The position numbers and the translations under genes are program-made. Positions 8,726 to 22,962 of a stretch of 64,000 nucleotides of DNA are shown piece after piece. Source of the stretch: an uncultured Eubacteriales bacterium (GTDB lineage Bacteria > Bacillota > Clostridia > Oscillospirales > Acutalibacteraceae). The DNA lies in NCBI GenBank assembly GCA_934463035.1, contig CAKSIG010000001.1, positions 1 through 64,000 of the forward strand, written 5' to 3'. The notes beneath the pieces were generated by a model, which did not search any database, was not told the origin of the DNA, and saw only the letters and a program-made list of their open reading frames with translations. Positions within the stretch are counted from its first letter, which is position 1, and every line of letters begins with the position of its first letter.

Positions 8726-8754
8726 TTGACTTAAAGGGGATTTTCTATTATTAT
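8726..8754 (+). promoter_or_regulatory. Promoter of the Lrp/AsnC regulator gene
   Basis: The -35 TTGACT (8726-8731), a 17-bp spacer and the -10 TATTAT (8749-8754) lie 53 bp upstream of the start codon at 8808. The promoter sits in the divergent region shared with the ypsA-like gene. Confidence 0.6.
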
Positions 8755-8807
8755 ATTATTGTTGACCTTAACAGAATCAACGATAGTATCGCAACAGGAG
8801 GTTGGGT

Positions 8808-9260
8808 ATGGACAGTATTGATTTAAAACTTATTACACTGTTACAGCAAAATGCGAGAACGCCGCTTAAAAATCTTGCCGAACAGGTTTATTTATCCTCA
8901 CCTGCCACGGCGGCAAGGATAGAGAAGCTCGAAAAGGACGGCATAATATCGTCATACAGCGCGCAAATAGACCTGAAAAAAGCAGGCTATCCAATAATAG
9001 CGTTTATAAATCTTGACCTTGAACCGAATGAAAAGCCGACATTTTACCCATTTATACGCTCGCACCCGAACGTACTTGAATGTAACTGCGTTACAGGTCA
9101 CTATTCCCAGCTTATAAAGGTGGCTTTTGAAAGCACGGAAGCGCTTGACGGGTTTGTAGGCGAGCTTAACGCCTTCGGTCACACCGAAACGCAAATTGCC
9201 TTTTCCGAGCCTCAGCCGCCGCGCGGCATTGACCTTGAAAAAGCGACCAATAAAAGATAA
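8808..9260 (+). CDS. Lrp/AsnC family transcriptional regulator
   Basis: This 150-residue regulator has an N-terminal winged helix-turn-helix (MDSIDLKLITLLQQNARTPL, then LSSPATAARIEKLEKDG as recognition helix). A C-terminal RAM/AsnC ligand-binding domain follows from about residue 65. Members sense amino acids or related metabolites and regulate their metabolism; the effector here is unknown. The ATG at 8808 is chosen because AGGAGG (8796-8801) is 6 nt upstream; an in-frame TTG at 8802 overlaps that site. The gene is monocistronic, ending at a strong terminator. Confidence 0.9.
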   Translation: MDSIDLKLITLLQQNARTPLKNLAEQVYLSSPATAARIEKLEKDGIISSYSAQIDLKKAGYPIIAFINLDLEPNEKPTFYPFIRSHPNVLECNCVTGHYSQLIKVAFESTEALDGFVGELNAFGHTETQIAFSEPQPPRGIDLEKATNKR

Positions 9261-9268
9261 GCAAAATA

Positions 9269-9303
9269 CAGGGGTTGTCACGGAACAACCCCTGCTTTTT
9301 TTT
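9269..9303 (+). terminator. Rho-independent terminator of the lrp gene
   Basis: A 10-bp stem, CAGGGGTTGT against ACAACCCCTG (9269-9294), is followed by a T-run (9296-9303). It sits between convergent genes, but the T-run favours rightward transcripts. Confidence 0.8.
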
Positions 9304-9312
9304 ATTTGCTGA

Positions 9313-10473
9313 TTATTTCAAAAGGCTTCTGTAAAGCTCTGCTATTTCTTCAACACTTGTTTCTCTCGGGTTACCCGGACGGCAAGCGTCTGCATAAGCG
9401 GACTCGGCAAGAGCAGGTATATCCTCCTCTTTAACGATGCCTTTAAGAGTGGTCGGAATACCTACATCCTCGGCGAGCTTGCGAACAGCTTCAACAGCGG
9501 CGGCGCGGTACTCGTCCTGAGTCATATCGTCAACACCCTCAACACCCATAACACGGGCAATCTCGCGGTATTTTTCACCCGTATACTCTGCGTTGTATGC
9601 CATAACGGTCGGCAGAAGTATAGCGCAAGCCTTACCGTGAGGAGTATCATAATAAGCTGAAAGCGTGTGTGCCATAGAGTGGTCAACACCAAGACCTACG
9701 TTTGAGAAGCCCATTCCCGCAACGTACTGACCGAGAGCCATACCCTCTCTGCCCTCTTTTTCATTGGCAACAGCGCTGCGGAGCGAACGTGAAATTATTT
9801 CAATAGCTTTGAGGTGGAACATATCCGAAAGCTCCCAAGCAGCTTTTGTTATGTAACCTTCAATAGCGTGGGTAAGTGCATCCATACCCGTAGCGGCGGT
9901 AAGAGCCTTAGGCATTGTGCTCATCATCTCAGGGTCAACAACCGCTATAATCGGAATATCGTGAGCGTCAACACAAACAAATTTACGTTTCTTTTCAACA
10001 TCGGTTATAACGTAGTTGATAGTAACCTCTGCGGCAGTACCTGCGGTAGTCGGAACAGCGATTATCGGAACACAGGGTTTCTTTGTAGGTGCAACGCCTT
10101 CAAGCGAACGTACATCGGCAAACTCGGGATTGGCAACGATTATACCGATAGCCTTAGCGGTATCCATTGAAGAACCGCCGCCGATAGCAACAATACAGTC
10201 TGCTCCGCTTTCCTTGATAGCGGCAACACCGTGCTGAACATTTTCAATGGTCGGGTTCGGTTTAATATCCGAATACAGAGTGTATTCTATTCCGTTCTTT
10301 TCAAGCAGGTCTGTAACCTTTTTTGAAATACCGAACTTTACAAGATCGGGGTCGGAAGTAACGAAGGCCTTTTTAAAGCCGTGACCCTTGATTTCGTCAG
10401 GAATGGCGTTGATTGCGCCTGCACCGTGATAGGAAGTTTCGTTAAGCATAAATTTGTTCATAGATATACTCAC
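9313..10473 (-). CDS. Iron-containing alcohol dehydrogenase (FucO/DhaT-type)
   Basis: This 386-residue group III alcohol dehydrogenase interconverts an aldehyde and an alcohol with NAD(P)H. The nucleotide-binding GGGSSMDTAK is present. The metal ligands are the Asp and His of GMDALTHAIEG and the two His of SMAHTLSAYYDTPHG, matching the D-H-H-H set of FucO and 1,3-propanediol dehydrogenases. The substrate is not certain; lactaldehyde, propanal and 3-hydroxypropanal are family precedents. It is monocistronic, with a consensus promoter and a candidate Rex operator upstream, which fits NADH-linked control of fermentation. Confidence 0.92.
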   Translation of the reverse strand: MSISMNKFMLNETSYHGAGAINAIPDEIKGHGFKKAFVTSDPDLVKFGISKKVTDLLEKNGIEYTLYSDIKPNPTIENVQHGVAAIKESGADCIVAIGGGSSMDTAKAIGIIVANPEFADVRSLEGVAPTKKPCVPIIAVPTTAGTAAEVTINYVITDVEKKRKFVCVDAHDIPIIAVVDPEMMSTMPKALTAATGMDALTHAIEGYITKAAWELSDMFHLKAIEIISRSLRSAVANEKEGREGMALGQYVAGMGFSNVGLGVDHSMAHTLSAYYDTPHGKACAILLPTVMAYNAEYTGEKYREIARVMGVEGVDDMTQDEYRAAAVEAVRKLAEDVGIPTTLKGIVKEEDIPALAESAYADACRPGNPRETSVEEIAELYRSLLK

Positions 10474-10555
10474 CTTTCTTTTGGCTGACGGAAATCGCTC
10501 CCGTCATACCTAATCATTGGGTTTCCCCTATTGTATAGCTTTATAAGCTGTATAT

Positions 10556-10584
10556 ATTATACAATAAATTTTGTGTTCAATCAA
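10556..10584 (-). promoter_or_regulatory. Promoter of the iron alcohol dehydrogenase
   Basis: On the minus strand: -35 TTGATT (10579-10584), a 17-bp spacer and a consensus -10 TATAAT (10556-10561). The -10 lies inside a longer AT-rich inverted repeat (ATTGTATA...TATACAAT, 10530-10565). The start codon is about 80 bp downstream. Confidence 0.7.
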
Positions 10585-10602
10585 TAGTTAATTTATTAAC
10601 AT
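10585..10602. promoter_or_regulatory. Candidate Rex (NADH-sensing repressor) operator
   Basis: The 18-bp inverted repeat TAGTTAATTTATTAACAT matches the Rex consensus TTGTTAA-N4-TTAACAA at 12 of 14 defined positions, including the full GTTAA-N4-TTAAC core. It abuts the -35 box of the alcohol dehydrogenase promoter. Rex commonly represses alcohol dehydrogenase genes in Firmicutes. The rex gene itself is not in this window, so this is inferred. Confidence 0.5.
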
Positions 10603-10612
10603 ATTATTACGT

Positions 10613-10649
10613 AAAAAATCGGAGTTTATATGAAATAAACTCCGATTTT
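10613..10649 (-). terminator. Terminator of the str operon after tuf
   Basis: A 12-bp stem, ATCGGAGTTTAT (10618-10629) against ATAAACTCCGAT (10635-10646), is followed on the minus strand by a T-run (10613-10618 on the plus strand are A). It lies about 30 bp past the tuf stop. Confidence 0.8.
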
Positions 10650-10680
10650 CTGAATTTTAAGTTCTAACGCCTGATTCTGA

Positions 10681-11883
10681 TTAGCCGTTGATAGCTGTAA
10701 CAACGCCCGAACCTACTGTACGTCCGCCTTCACGGATTGCGAAACGAAGTCCCTCTTCAATTGCGATCGGGGTGATGAGCTCTACGTCCATCTCTACGTT
10801 ATCGCCGGGCATACACATCTCGGTTCCTGCCGGAAGTGATACCACGCCTGTTACGTCGGTCGTTCTGAAATAGAACTGAGGACGGTAATTATTGAAGAAC
10901 GGTGTATGACGTCCGCCTTCGTCCTTGGTCAGTACGTATACCTGTCCGTGGAACTTTGTATGAGGATTGATTGAACCCGGTTTGCAGAGTACCTGTCCGC
11001 GCTCTACTTCCTCACGGCCTACGCCGCGGAGAAGCGCACCTACGTTATCGCCTGCTTCGCAGAAGTCAAGGGTCTTGCGGAACATTTCCATTGATGTTAC
11101 AACGGTCTTCTTGCGTTCCTCGGTAAGTCCGATGATCTCTACTTCGTCGCCTGCATTGAGCTGTCCGCGCTCTACACGGCCTGTTACAACCGTACCGCGG
11201 CCTGAAATGGTCATTACGTCCTCGATAGGCATAAGGAACGGAAGATCTGCTTTACGCTCAGGTGTAGGAATATAATCGTCTACTGCTTCCATAAGCTCTT
11301 TGATCGGCGCATACTCAGGTGCGTCGGGATCGGTTGAAGTACATTCAAGTGCTACAAGCGCTGAACCCTTGATGATAGGTGTATCGTCGCCGGGGAACTC
11401 ATACTTGTCGAGTGTCTCGCGAATTTCCATCTCAACGAGTTCGAGAAGCTCTTCGTCGTCTACCTGATCGCACTTATTCATAAATACTACGATATACGGA
11501 ACGCCAACCTGACGGGCAAGGAGAAGATGCTCTCTTGTCTGTGCCATAGGTCCGTCTGTCGCTGCGATTACGAGGATTGCGCCGTCCATCTGTGCCGCAC
11601 CTGTAATCATGTTCTTTACATAGTCTGCGTGTCCGGGGCAGTCAACGTGTGCATAGTGACGCTTATCTGTCTCGTACTCTACGTGTGCGGTGTTGATTGT
11701 AATTCCGCGCTCTCTTTCCTCAGGCGCCTTGTCTATGTTTGCATAGTCCTCAAACTGCGCCTGTCCCTTCAATGAAAGGTACTTTGTGATTGCTGCCGTA
11801 AGTGTCGTCTTACCGTGGTCTACGTGACCGATGGTTCCGATATTTACGTGCGGCTTATTTCTTTCAAATTTAGCCTTTGCCAT
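10681..11883 (-). CDS. tuf: Elongation factor Tu
   Basis: This 400-residue GTPase delivers aminoacyl-tRNA to the ribosome. The G-motifs are GHVDHGKTT (G1), RGITI with its conserved Thr (G2), DCPGHADY (G3), NKCD (G4) and the SAL motif (G5, in KGSALVALE). Domains 2 and 3 are complete, ending in REGGRTVGSGVVTAI. It is the last gene of the str operon, preceded by a strong AAGGAGGAAAC ribosome-binding site and followed by a terminator. Confidence 0.98.
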   Translation of the reverse strand: MAKAKFERNKPHVNIGTIGHVDHGKTTLTAAITKYLSLKGQAQFEDYANIDKAPEERERGITINTAHVEYETDKRHYAHVDCPGHADYVKNMITGAAQMDGAILVIAATDGPMAQTREHLLLARQVGVPYIVVFMNKCDQVDDEELLELVEMEIRETLDKYEFPGDDTPIIKGSALVALECTSTDPDAPEYAPIKELMEAVDDYIPTPERKADLPFLMPIEDVMTISGRGTVVTGRVERGQLNAGDEVEIIGLTEERKKTVVTSMEMFRKTLDFCEAGDNVGALLRGVGREEVERGQVLCKPGSINPHTKFHGQVYVLTKDEGGRHTPFFNNYRPQFYFRTTDVTGVVSLPAGTEMCMPGDNVEMDVELITPIAIEEGLRFAIREGGRTVGSGVVTAING

Positions 11884-11950
11884 TATTGTTTCCTCCTTGG
11901 TTTATCTGAAATAATTTCTTCTATGATTTCAAGCGTTTAACGCCTGCATA

Positions 11951-14032
<2,082 letters not shown>

Positions 14033-14085
14033 ATAAACCTCCAGTTCGCAATAAAGCGATAATTGATAATAACAGTTGTTTTAAA

Positions 14086-14556
14086 CTACCATCTGTAATG
14101 GGCGAAAGCCTTGTTCGCCTCTGCCATCTTGTGAGTATCGTCACGCTTCTTGGCAGCGCCGCCCATACCGTTAACGGCATCAAGAATCTCGGCAGCCAGA
14201 CGTTCCTTCATTGTTCTTTCGGAACGGGTACGGCTGTATGTTGTTAACCAACGCAGACCGAGTGTCTGCTTTCTTTCGGGGCGAACCTCAAAAGGTACCT
14301 GATAGGTAGCACCGCCCTTACGGACAGCCTTAACTTCAAGCTGCGGCATAACATTTTCCATAGCCTGATCGAAAACCTCAATGGGATCCTTCCCTGTTTT
14401 TTCACTTATAATGTCGAAAGCACCATAAACAATCTTCTGAGCAACGCCCTTCTTACCGTCAAGCATAATGTTGTTGATAAGACGGGTTACTGTCTTTGAA
14501 TTGTATACCGGATCCGGCAATACATCACGTTTTGCAATAAAGCCTCTTCTTGGCAC
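14086..14556 (-). CDS. rpsG: 30S ribosomal protein S7
   Basis: This 156-residue small-subunit protein binds the 3' domain of 16S rRNA near the decoding site. I choose the GTG start at 14556, giving PRRGFIAKRDVLPDP right after the initiator. That is the universal S7 N-terminus, and AAGGAGGG lies 7 nt upstream. Longer in-frame starts only add residues absent from the family. The C-terminus (KAFAHYRW) is normal. It is the second gene of the str operon. Confidence 0.97.
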   Translation of the reverse strand: MPRRGFIAKRDVLPDPVYNSKTVTRLINNIMLDGKKGVAQKIVYGAFDIISEKTGKDPIEVFDQAMENVMPQLEVKAVRKGGATYQVPFEVRPERKQTLGLRWLTTYSRTRSERTMKERLAAEILDAVNGMGGAAKKRDDTHKMAEANKAFAHYRW

Positions 14557-14650
14557 TTTACTTCCCTCCTTCATAATGATGATATCATAGGTACTCGAGT
14601 GACAATTTCCCGTAGCACCAAGCAAGGCGTGTATAATATATATAAACGCC

Positions 14651-14669
14651 GCTGCTTGTACGATGCAGC
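14651..14669 (-). promoter_or_regulatory. Small hairpin in the rpsL-rpsG intergenic region
   Basis: A short stem, GCTGC (14651-14655) against GCAGC (14665-14669), lies in the 128-bp gap between rpsL and rpsG. In E. coli the equivalent gap holds the S7 translational repressor site. Whether this one binds S7 is only an inference from position. Confidence 0.25.
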
Positions 14670-14684
14670 AGAGATTTCGTCAAA

Positions 14685-15107
14685 TTATTTTGCACCTGCT
14701 TTCGGACGCTTCGCACCGTATTTTGAACGGCTCTGCATCCTCTTGGCAACGCCTTGTGTATCAAGGGTTCCTCTGACGATGTGGTAACGCACACCAGGAA
14801 GATCCTTAACACGTCCGCCACGAATAAGAACAACGCTGTGCTCCTGAAGATTATGACCGATGCCGGGAATGTAGGCAGAAACCTCAATTCCGTTTGACAG
14901 ACGTACTCTCGCAATTTTACGGAGAGCAGAGTTCGGCTTCTTAGGAGTAGAAGTCTTAACGGCTGTGCACACGCCGCGCTTTTGCGGAGAATTATTATCG
15001 GTAGGCTGACGCTTCATAGAGTTATAACCCTTTAAAAGTGCAGGAGCCTTAGCCTTTTTCTCAACAACTTCACGACCGCTGCGAACCAATTGGTTAAACG
15101 TAGGCAC
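14685..15107 (-). CDS. rpsL: 30S ribosomal protein S12
   Basis: This 140-residue protein of the decoding centre is complete from MPTFNQLVRSGRE to the basic tail RSKYGAKRPKAG. The segments TPKKPNSALRK and GGRVKDLPGVR carry lysine at the classical streptomycin-resistance positions (E. coli K42 and K87), so no resistance mutation is visible. It is the first gene of the str operon, with a 5' leader of about 90 bp after the promoter at 15200-15228. Confidence 0.98.
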   Translation of the reverse strand: MPTFNQLVRSGREVVEKKAKAPALLKGYNSMKRQPTDNNSPQKRGVCTAVKTSTPKKPNSALRKIARVRLSNGIEVSAYIPGIGHNLQEHSVVLIRGGRVKDLPGVRYHIVRGTLDTQGVAKRMQSRSKYGAKRPKAGAK

Positions 15108-15199
15108 TATTACACCTCCCCAAATTCAATTTTATATAACAAACGCACTTACAGCGCGGTTATACCAAAAAAACGGGACATAATCCCACATACTAAATT

Positions 15200-15228
15200 A
15201 GCATAGCACAAAAACCTACGCTTGTCAA
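15200..15228 (-). promoter_or_regulatory. Promoter of the str operon (rpsL-rpsG-fusA-tuf)
   Basis: On the minus strand: consensus -35 TTGACA (15223-15228), a 17-bp spacer and -10 TATGCT (15200-15205). The -35 box lies within the 3' arm of the rpoC terminator hairpin, so the two signals overlap physically. Confidence 0.75.
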
Positions 15229-15254
15229 GTATTTTAACTTGCAAACGTAGGTTT
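15206..15254 (-). terminator. Terminator of the rpoBC operon
   Basis: On the minus strand, AAAACCTACG pairs with CGTAGGTTTT (outer arms 15211-15220 and 15245-15254). An inner CAAGT/ACTTG stem continues the helix, and a T-run follows. It lies 13 bp after the rpoC stop and contains the next operon's -35 box. Confidence 0.75.
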
Positions 15255-15267
15255 TATGTCAGTTTAC

Positions 15268-18885
<3,618 letters not shown>

Positions 18886-18897
18886 AACTGCCCTCCG

Positions 18898-21800
18898 TTA
18901 CATTTTTTCCGACATATCGTCGCCGAAGCTGTCGTCCGGTATACCAATGTCGTCATCATCATTTGTCTCTGTAATAGCATCGCCGTTTTCGTCTTCAAGA
19001 CCGAAGCCGTCAAGATTGTCGGCAACCGTTTCTTCCTTGAAATCCTCAGGGATAGACGGCGAACCGAGACCGATGTCATCATCATCGTCAAAGGTCTGTT
19101 TAAGGTCTATTTCCTCGTTATCCTTGTCAAGAACCTTTACGTCAAGTCCCAAAGATTGAAGTTCTTTAATAAGAACCTTAAATGATTCGGGAACACCCGG
19201 TTTCGGAATGTTCTGACCCTTAACGATAGCCTCATAAGCCTTGACACGTCCCACAACATCGTCCGACTTAACGGTGAGTATTTCTTGAAGTGTATAAGCG
19301 GCGCCGTAGGCTTCAAGCGCCCAAACTTCCATTTCTCCGAAACGCTGTCCGCCGAACTGAGCCTTACCGCCGAGCGGCTGCTGAGTAACGAGCGAATACG
19401 GTCCCGTAGAACGTGCGTGTATCTTATCGTCAACAAGGTGATGCAGTTTAAGGTAGTACATATATCCTACCGTTACGAGATTGTCGAACGGTTCACCCGT
19501 ACGTCCGTCGTAAAGCTGCGTTTTAGCGTCTCTTGTGAGCGGAATACGTGAGAAATCGAGTTTTGCGGTGTTTCTGTCCGCATAATCGCCGTTCTTTGTG
19601 GTTTCTTCCGCCATTTCAAAGCACTTGCGTATATCGTCCTCGTGCGCACCGTCAAATACAGGCGTGCATATATTCCAGCCAAGCGCCTTTGCGGCATATC
19701 CCAAATGCACTTCAAGCACCTGACCGATATTCATACGCGAAGGAACGCCCAACGGGTTGAGAACTATATCAAGCGGAGTACCGTCAGGTAAGAACGGCAT
19801 ATCCTCGCTCGGAAGAATACGTGAAACGACACCCTTGTTTCCGTGACGTCCTGCCATTTTATCACCGACGGAGATCTTACGTTTTTGGGCGATATAACAA
19901 CGTACTACGACATTTACGCCCGGGCTTAATTCGGAAGAATTTTCCCTTGTAAATACCTTTACGTCAACTATTGTGCCGTATTCGCCGTGAGGAACGCGCA
20001 AAGAGGTATCCCTTACCTCGCGCGCCTTTTCGCCGAATATAGCTCGGAGCAGTCTTTCCTCTGCCGTAAGCTCGGTCTCGCCCTTAGGAGTTACCTTGCC
20101 GACAAGTATATCGCCGGCGGTAACCTCGGCGCCGACTCTGATAATTCCGCGCTCGTCAAGGTCTTTAAGAGCGTCCTCGCCGACGTTCGGAATATCGCGT
20201 GTTATTTCTTCGGGTCCGAGCTTGGTGTCACGTGCTTCAAGCTCGTATTCCTCTATATGAATGGAGGTGTAAACATCGTCGCGGACAAGTCTTTCATTAA
20301 TAAGAACAGCGTCCTCGTAGTTGTAACCCTCCCAGGTCATAAAGCCTATTAAAGCATTGCGTCCGAGTGAAATTTCGCCGTTGCTCGTAGCAGGACCGTC
20401 GGCAATTACTTCATTTTCCTCTACCTGCTGTCCGACAGCCACGATAGGCTTCTGATTGATACAGGTTCCGTGGTTGGAACGCAGGAATTTGATAAGCTCA
20501 TATTCATCAATTTCGCCGTTTTTAGCGCGGATTTTGATAATTGACGCGCTGACGTAGGTTACGGTGCCCGCACGTTTTGCGAGTACGACAACGCCCGAAT
20601 CGACCGCCGCCTTGTATTCCATACCCGTAGCGACTATCGGATTTTCAGGTTTAAGAAGCGGAACTGCCTGCTTCTGCATGTTTGAACCCATAAGCGCACG
20701 GTTTGTATCGTCGTTTTCAAGGAACGGTATCATAGCGGTAGCAACAGATACTACCATCTTAGGCGAAACGTCCATATAGTCGGCGCGCGAAGCCTCAACC
20801 TCTTGGAATCCGTCACGGTAACGGACGTTGACCTTGCGGTTGACAAAGTGACCCTCGCTGTCGAGCGGTTCGTTTGCCTGAGCTACATAGTAATCGTCCT
20901 CCTCGTCCGCAGTCATATATTCAACGCGGTCAAGCACGCGGCCTGTTTCCTTGTCTATCGGACGGAAAGGAGCCTCTATAAAGCCGTATTTATTTATCTT
21001 CGCAAAGGTTGCGAGGTAGGATATAAGACCGATGTTAGGACCTTCTGGTGTCTCGATAGGACACATACGTCCGTAATGGGTGTAGTGAACGTCACGAACC
21101 TCGAACGAAGCGCGGTCACGCGAAAGACCGCCGGGTCCCAACGCAGACAGACGGCGCTTATGAGTAAGCTCCGAAAGCGGGTTGGTCTGATCCATAAACT
21201 GTGAAAGCGGAGAGGAACCGAAAAATTCCTTTATAGCCGCAACCACAGGGCGTATATTTATAAGCGATTGGGGAGTAATGCTGTCGGGATCCTGAGACTG
21301 CAAGGTCATCTTCTCGCGGACAACTCTCTCCATACGTGAAAGACCTATTCTGAACTGATTTTGAAGCAGTTCGCCGACAGAACGTATACGGCGGTTGCCC
21401 AAATGGTCAATATCGTCAACATTGCCGACGTCGTGCGGCAGGCCGAGGAAATAGCTGATAGTCGCAAATATATCGTCTACCGTTATGTGCTTGGGGATAA
21501 GCTCGTCAGCGCGTTCCAAAATAGCGGCGCGCACAGCCTCCTTGCCCTCATTGTTCTCAACAATATCTTTGATTACGGCAAAGGAAACCTTTTCGTTTAT
21601 TCCGAGTTCGTCAAGCTCGTTAAGCTCTTCCTCGCTGAAATCAACATAATCTTTAAGGTCGACCATACCGTTGGAAAGGATCTTGACCTCGGTAACGTTA
21701 CCCTCAAAATCCATTACGTTTACGTAAGCGGAGTTTACGCCCTTAGCTTCAATTTCAGCCGCAAGTTCCTTTGATACCGTGGTATCCGCCTCGGCTATTA

Positions 21801-22719
21801 TTTCACCCGTAGAGGGATCGACAACAGGGCGCGAAAGAACCTTGCCGCGCAGACGTGCGCCGATAGCCAGCTTCTTATTATATTTATAACGTCCTACCCT
21901 TGAAAGGTCGTAACGGTGCGCGTCAAAGAAAAGCTGTTCAAGATAGCTCTGCGCGCCCTCTATCGTTACAGGTTCGCTCGGACGGAGTTTTTTGTAAACC
22001 TCAACAAGCGCGTCCTCGCGTGATTTTGTATCGTCGTTTTCAAGAGTGGCGGCAAGACGCTCATCATCGCCGAAAAGCTCTCTTATAGCGTCATTTGTCG
22101 GCACGCCCAAAGCACGGATAAACATAGTTATCGGAAGTTTTCTGTTCTTGTCTATACGGACATATAAAACGTCGTTTACAGACGTCTCGTATTCAAGCCA
22201 AGCACCCCTGTTAGGTATGATGGTAGAGGAGAAAAGGCGCTTACCTGTCTTTTCCTCCGTCTTCTCGGCGAAATAGACGCCGGGCGAACGAACAAGCTGT
22301 GAAACAATAGCGCGTTCGGCACCGTTTATAACGAATGTTCCCGATTCGGTCATTATCGGGAAATCGCCCATAGAGACCTCGCTCTCTTTAATCTCACCCG
22401 TTTCGGTGTTTACAAGCCTTGCGGTAACGCGAATCGGTGCGGCATACGTGGTGTCACGTGCCTTGCACTCGGTAACATCGTATTTGGGTGTCTCGTCCAG
22501 ACGGTAATCAATAAAGCTCAGTTGAAGGTTGCCGCTGTAATCGGTAATAGGGGGCATATCTCTGAATACTTCTTTAAGCCCCTCCTCAACAAACCATTTG
22601 TAAGAATCCTTTTGGATCTCAATAAGGTTAGGCATATCGATGACTTCATTGATTTTCGAGAAGGTCATACGAGTGTTTTTGCCCATACGGACAGGTTTAA
22701 CCATTGAAGTTGACTCCAT
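18898..22719 (-). CDS. rpoB: DNA-directed RNA polymerase subunit beta
   Basis: This subunit of about 1273 residues begins near MESTSMVKPVRMGKNTRMTF. I choose the ATG at 22719, the first after the GGAGGAG ribosome-binding site (13 nt upstream); the ATG at 22704 is an alternative. The open frame extends further upstream without family similarity. The rifampicin pocket reads SQFMDQTN, THKRRL and SALGPGG, with D516, H526 and S531 (E. coli numbering) all wild type, so no rifampicin-resistance change is seen. The C-terminus is acidic and glycine-poor. It is the first gene of its operon under a strong promoter, not behind rplJL. Confidence 0.97.
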   Translation of the reverse strand: MESTSMVKPVRMGKNTRMTFSKINEVIDMPNLIEIQKDSYKWFVEEGLKEVFRDMPPITDYSGNLQLSFIDYRLDETPKYDVTECKARDTTYAAPIRVTARLVNTETGEIKESEVSMGDFPIMTESGTFVINGAERAIVSQLVRSPGVYFAEKTEEKTGKRLFSSTIIPNRGAWLEYETSVNDVLYVRIDKNRKLPITMFIRALGVPTNDAIRELFGDDERLAATLENDDTKSREDALVEVYKKLRPSEPVTIEGAQSYLEQLFFDAHRYDLSRVGRYKYNKKLAIGARLRGKVLSRPVVDPSTGEIIAEADTTVSKELAAEIEAKGVNSAYVNVMDFEGNVTEVKILSNGMVDLKDYVDFSEEELNELDELGINEKVSFAVIKDIVENNEGKEAVRAAILERADELIPKHITVDDIFATISYFLGLPHDVGNVDDIDHLGNRRIRSVGELLQNQFRIGLSRMERVVREKMTLQSQDPDSITPQSLINIRPVVAAIKEFFGSSPLSQFMDQTNPLSELTHKRRLSALGPGGLSRDRASFEVRDVHYTHYGRMCPIETPEGPNIGLISYLATFAKINKYGFIEAPFRPIDKETGRVLDRVEYMTADEEDDYYVAQANEPLDSEGHFVNRKVNVRYRDGFQEVEASRADYMDVSPKMVVSVATAMIPFLENDDTNRALMGSNMQKQAVPLLKPENPIVATGMEYKAAVDSGVVVLAKRAGTVTYVSASIIKIRAKNGEIDEYELIKFLRSNHGTCINQKPIVAVGQQVEENEVIADGPATSNGEISLGRNALIGFMTWEGYNYEDAVLINERLVRDDVYTSIHIEEYELEARDTKLGPEEITRDIPNVGEDALKDLDERGIIRVGAEVTAGDILVGKVTPKGETELTAEERLLRAIFGEKAREVRDTSLRVPHGEYGTIVDVKVFTRENSSELSPGVNVVVRCYIAQKRKISVGDKMAGRHGNKGVVSRILPSEDMPFLPDGTPLDIVLNPLGVPSRMNIGQVLEVHLGYAAKALGWNICTPVFDGAHEDDIRKCFEMAEETTKNGDYADRNTAKLDFSRIPLTRDAKTQLYDGRTGEPFDNLVTVGYMYYLKLHHLVDDKIHARSTGPYSLVTQQPLGGKAQFGGQRFGEMEVWALEAYGAAYTLQEILTVKSDDVVGRVKAYEAIVKGQNIPKPGVPESFKVLIKELQSLGLDVKVLDKDNEEIDLKQTFDDDDDIGLGSPSIPEDFKEETVADNLDGFGLEDENGDAITETNDDDDIGIPDDSFGDDMSEKM

Positions 22720-22849
22720 AGGTTTACAATCACTCCTCCATTTGTTTTGCGCTGTGATGCGTAGAGTTTTGCACAAATGTAATTAATCATTGCTACAACT
22801 AATAATATATAATAGGCGCACAATACCCCATCATCATTGGTAATTCATA

Positions 22850-22878
22850 ATTATATACTAAAAAATGCAAGCAGTCAA
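22850..22878 (-). promoter_or_regulatory. Promoter of the rpoBC operon
   Basis: On the minus strand: -35 TTGACT (22873-22878), a 17-bp spacer and consensus -10 TATAAT (22850-22855). It leaves a leader of about 125 nt before rpoB. Confidence 0.75.
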
Positions 22879-22905
22879 GTAAAAATTTCGGAAATTTTAT
22901 TTCCG

Positions 22906-22934
22906 TTGAAAAAATATCGAAAGGCGTGTATAAT
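22906..22934 (+). promoter_or_regulatory. Promoter of mtaB
   Basis: -35 TTGAAA (22906-22911), a 17-bp spacer and consensus -10 TATAAT (22929-22934). It is divergent from the rpoBC promoter, with only 27 bp between the two -35 boxes. The mtaB start codon is 28 bp downstream. Confidence 0.75.
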
Positions 22935-22962
22935 GTGAGTATCAATATGTTGGAGAAATTTA

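Noticed and set aside
10530..10565. AT-rich palindrome (ATTGTATA...TATACAAT) as a second operator
   Set aside because: It contains the -10 box and is low complexity. The adjacent Rex-like site is a better-defined candidate.
14557..14625. N-terminal extension of S7 up to 14625
   Set aside because: The extra residues are absent from S7 proteins, and the GTG at 14556 has a strong ribosome-binding site.
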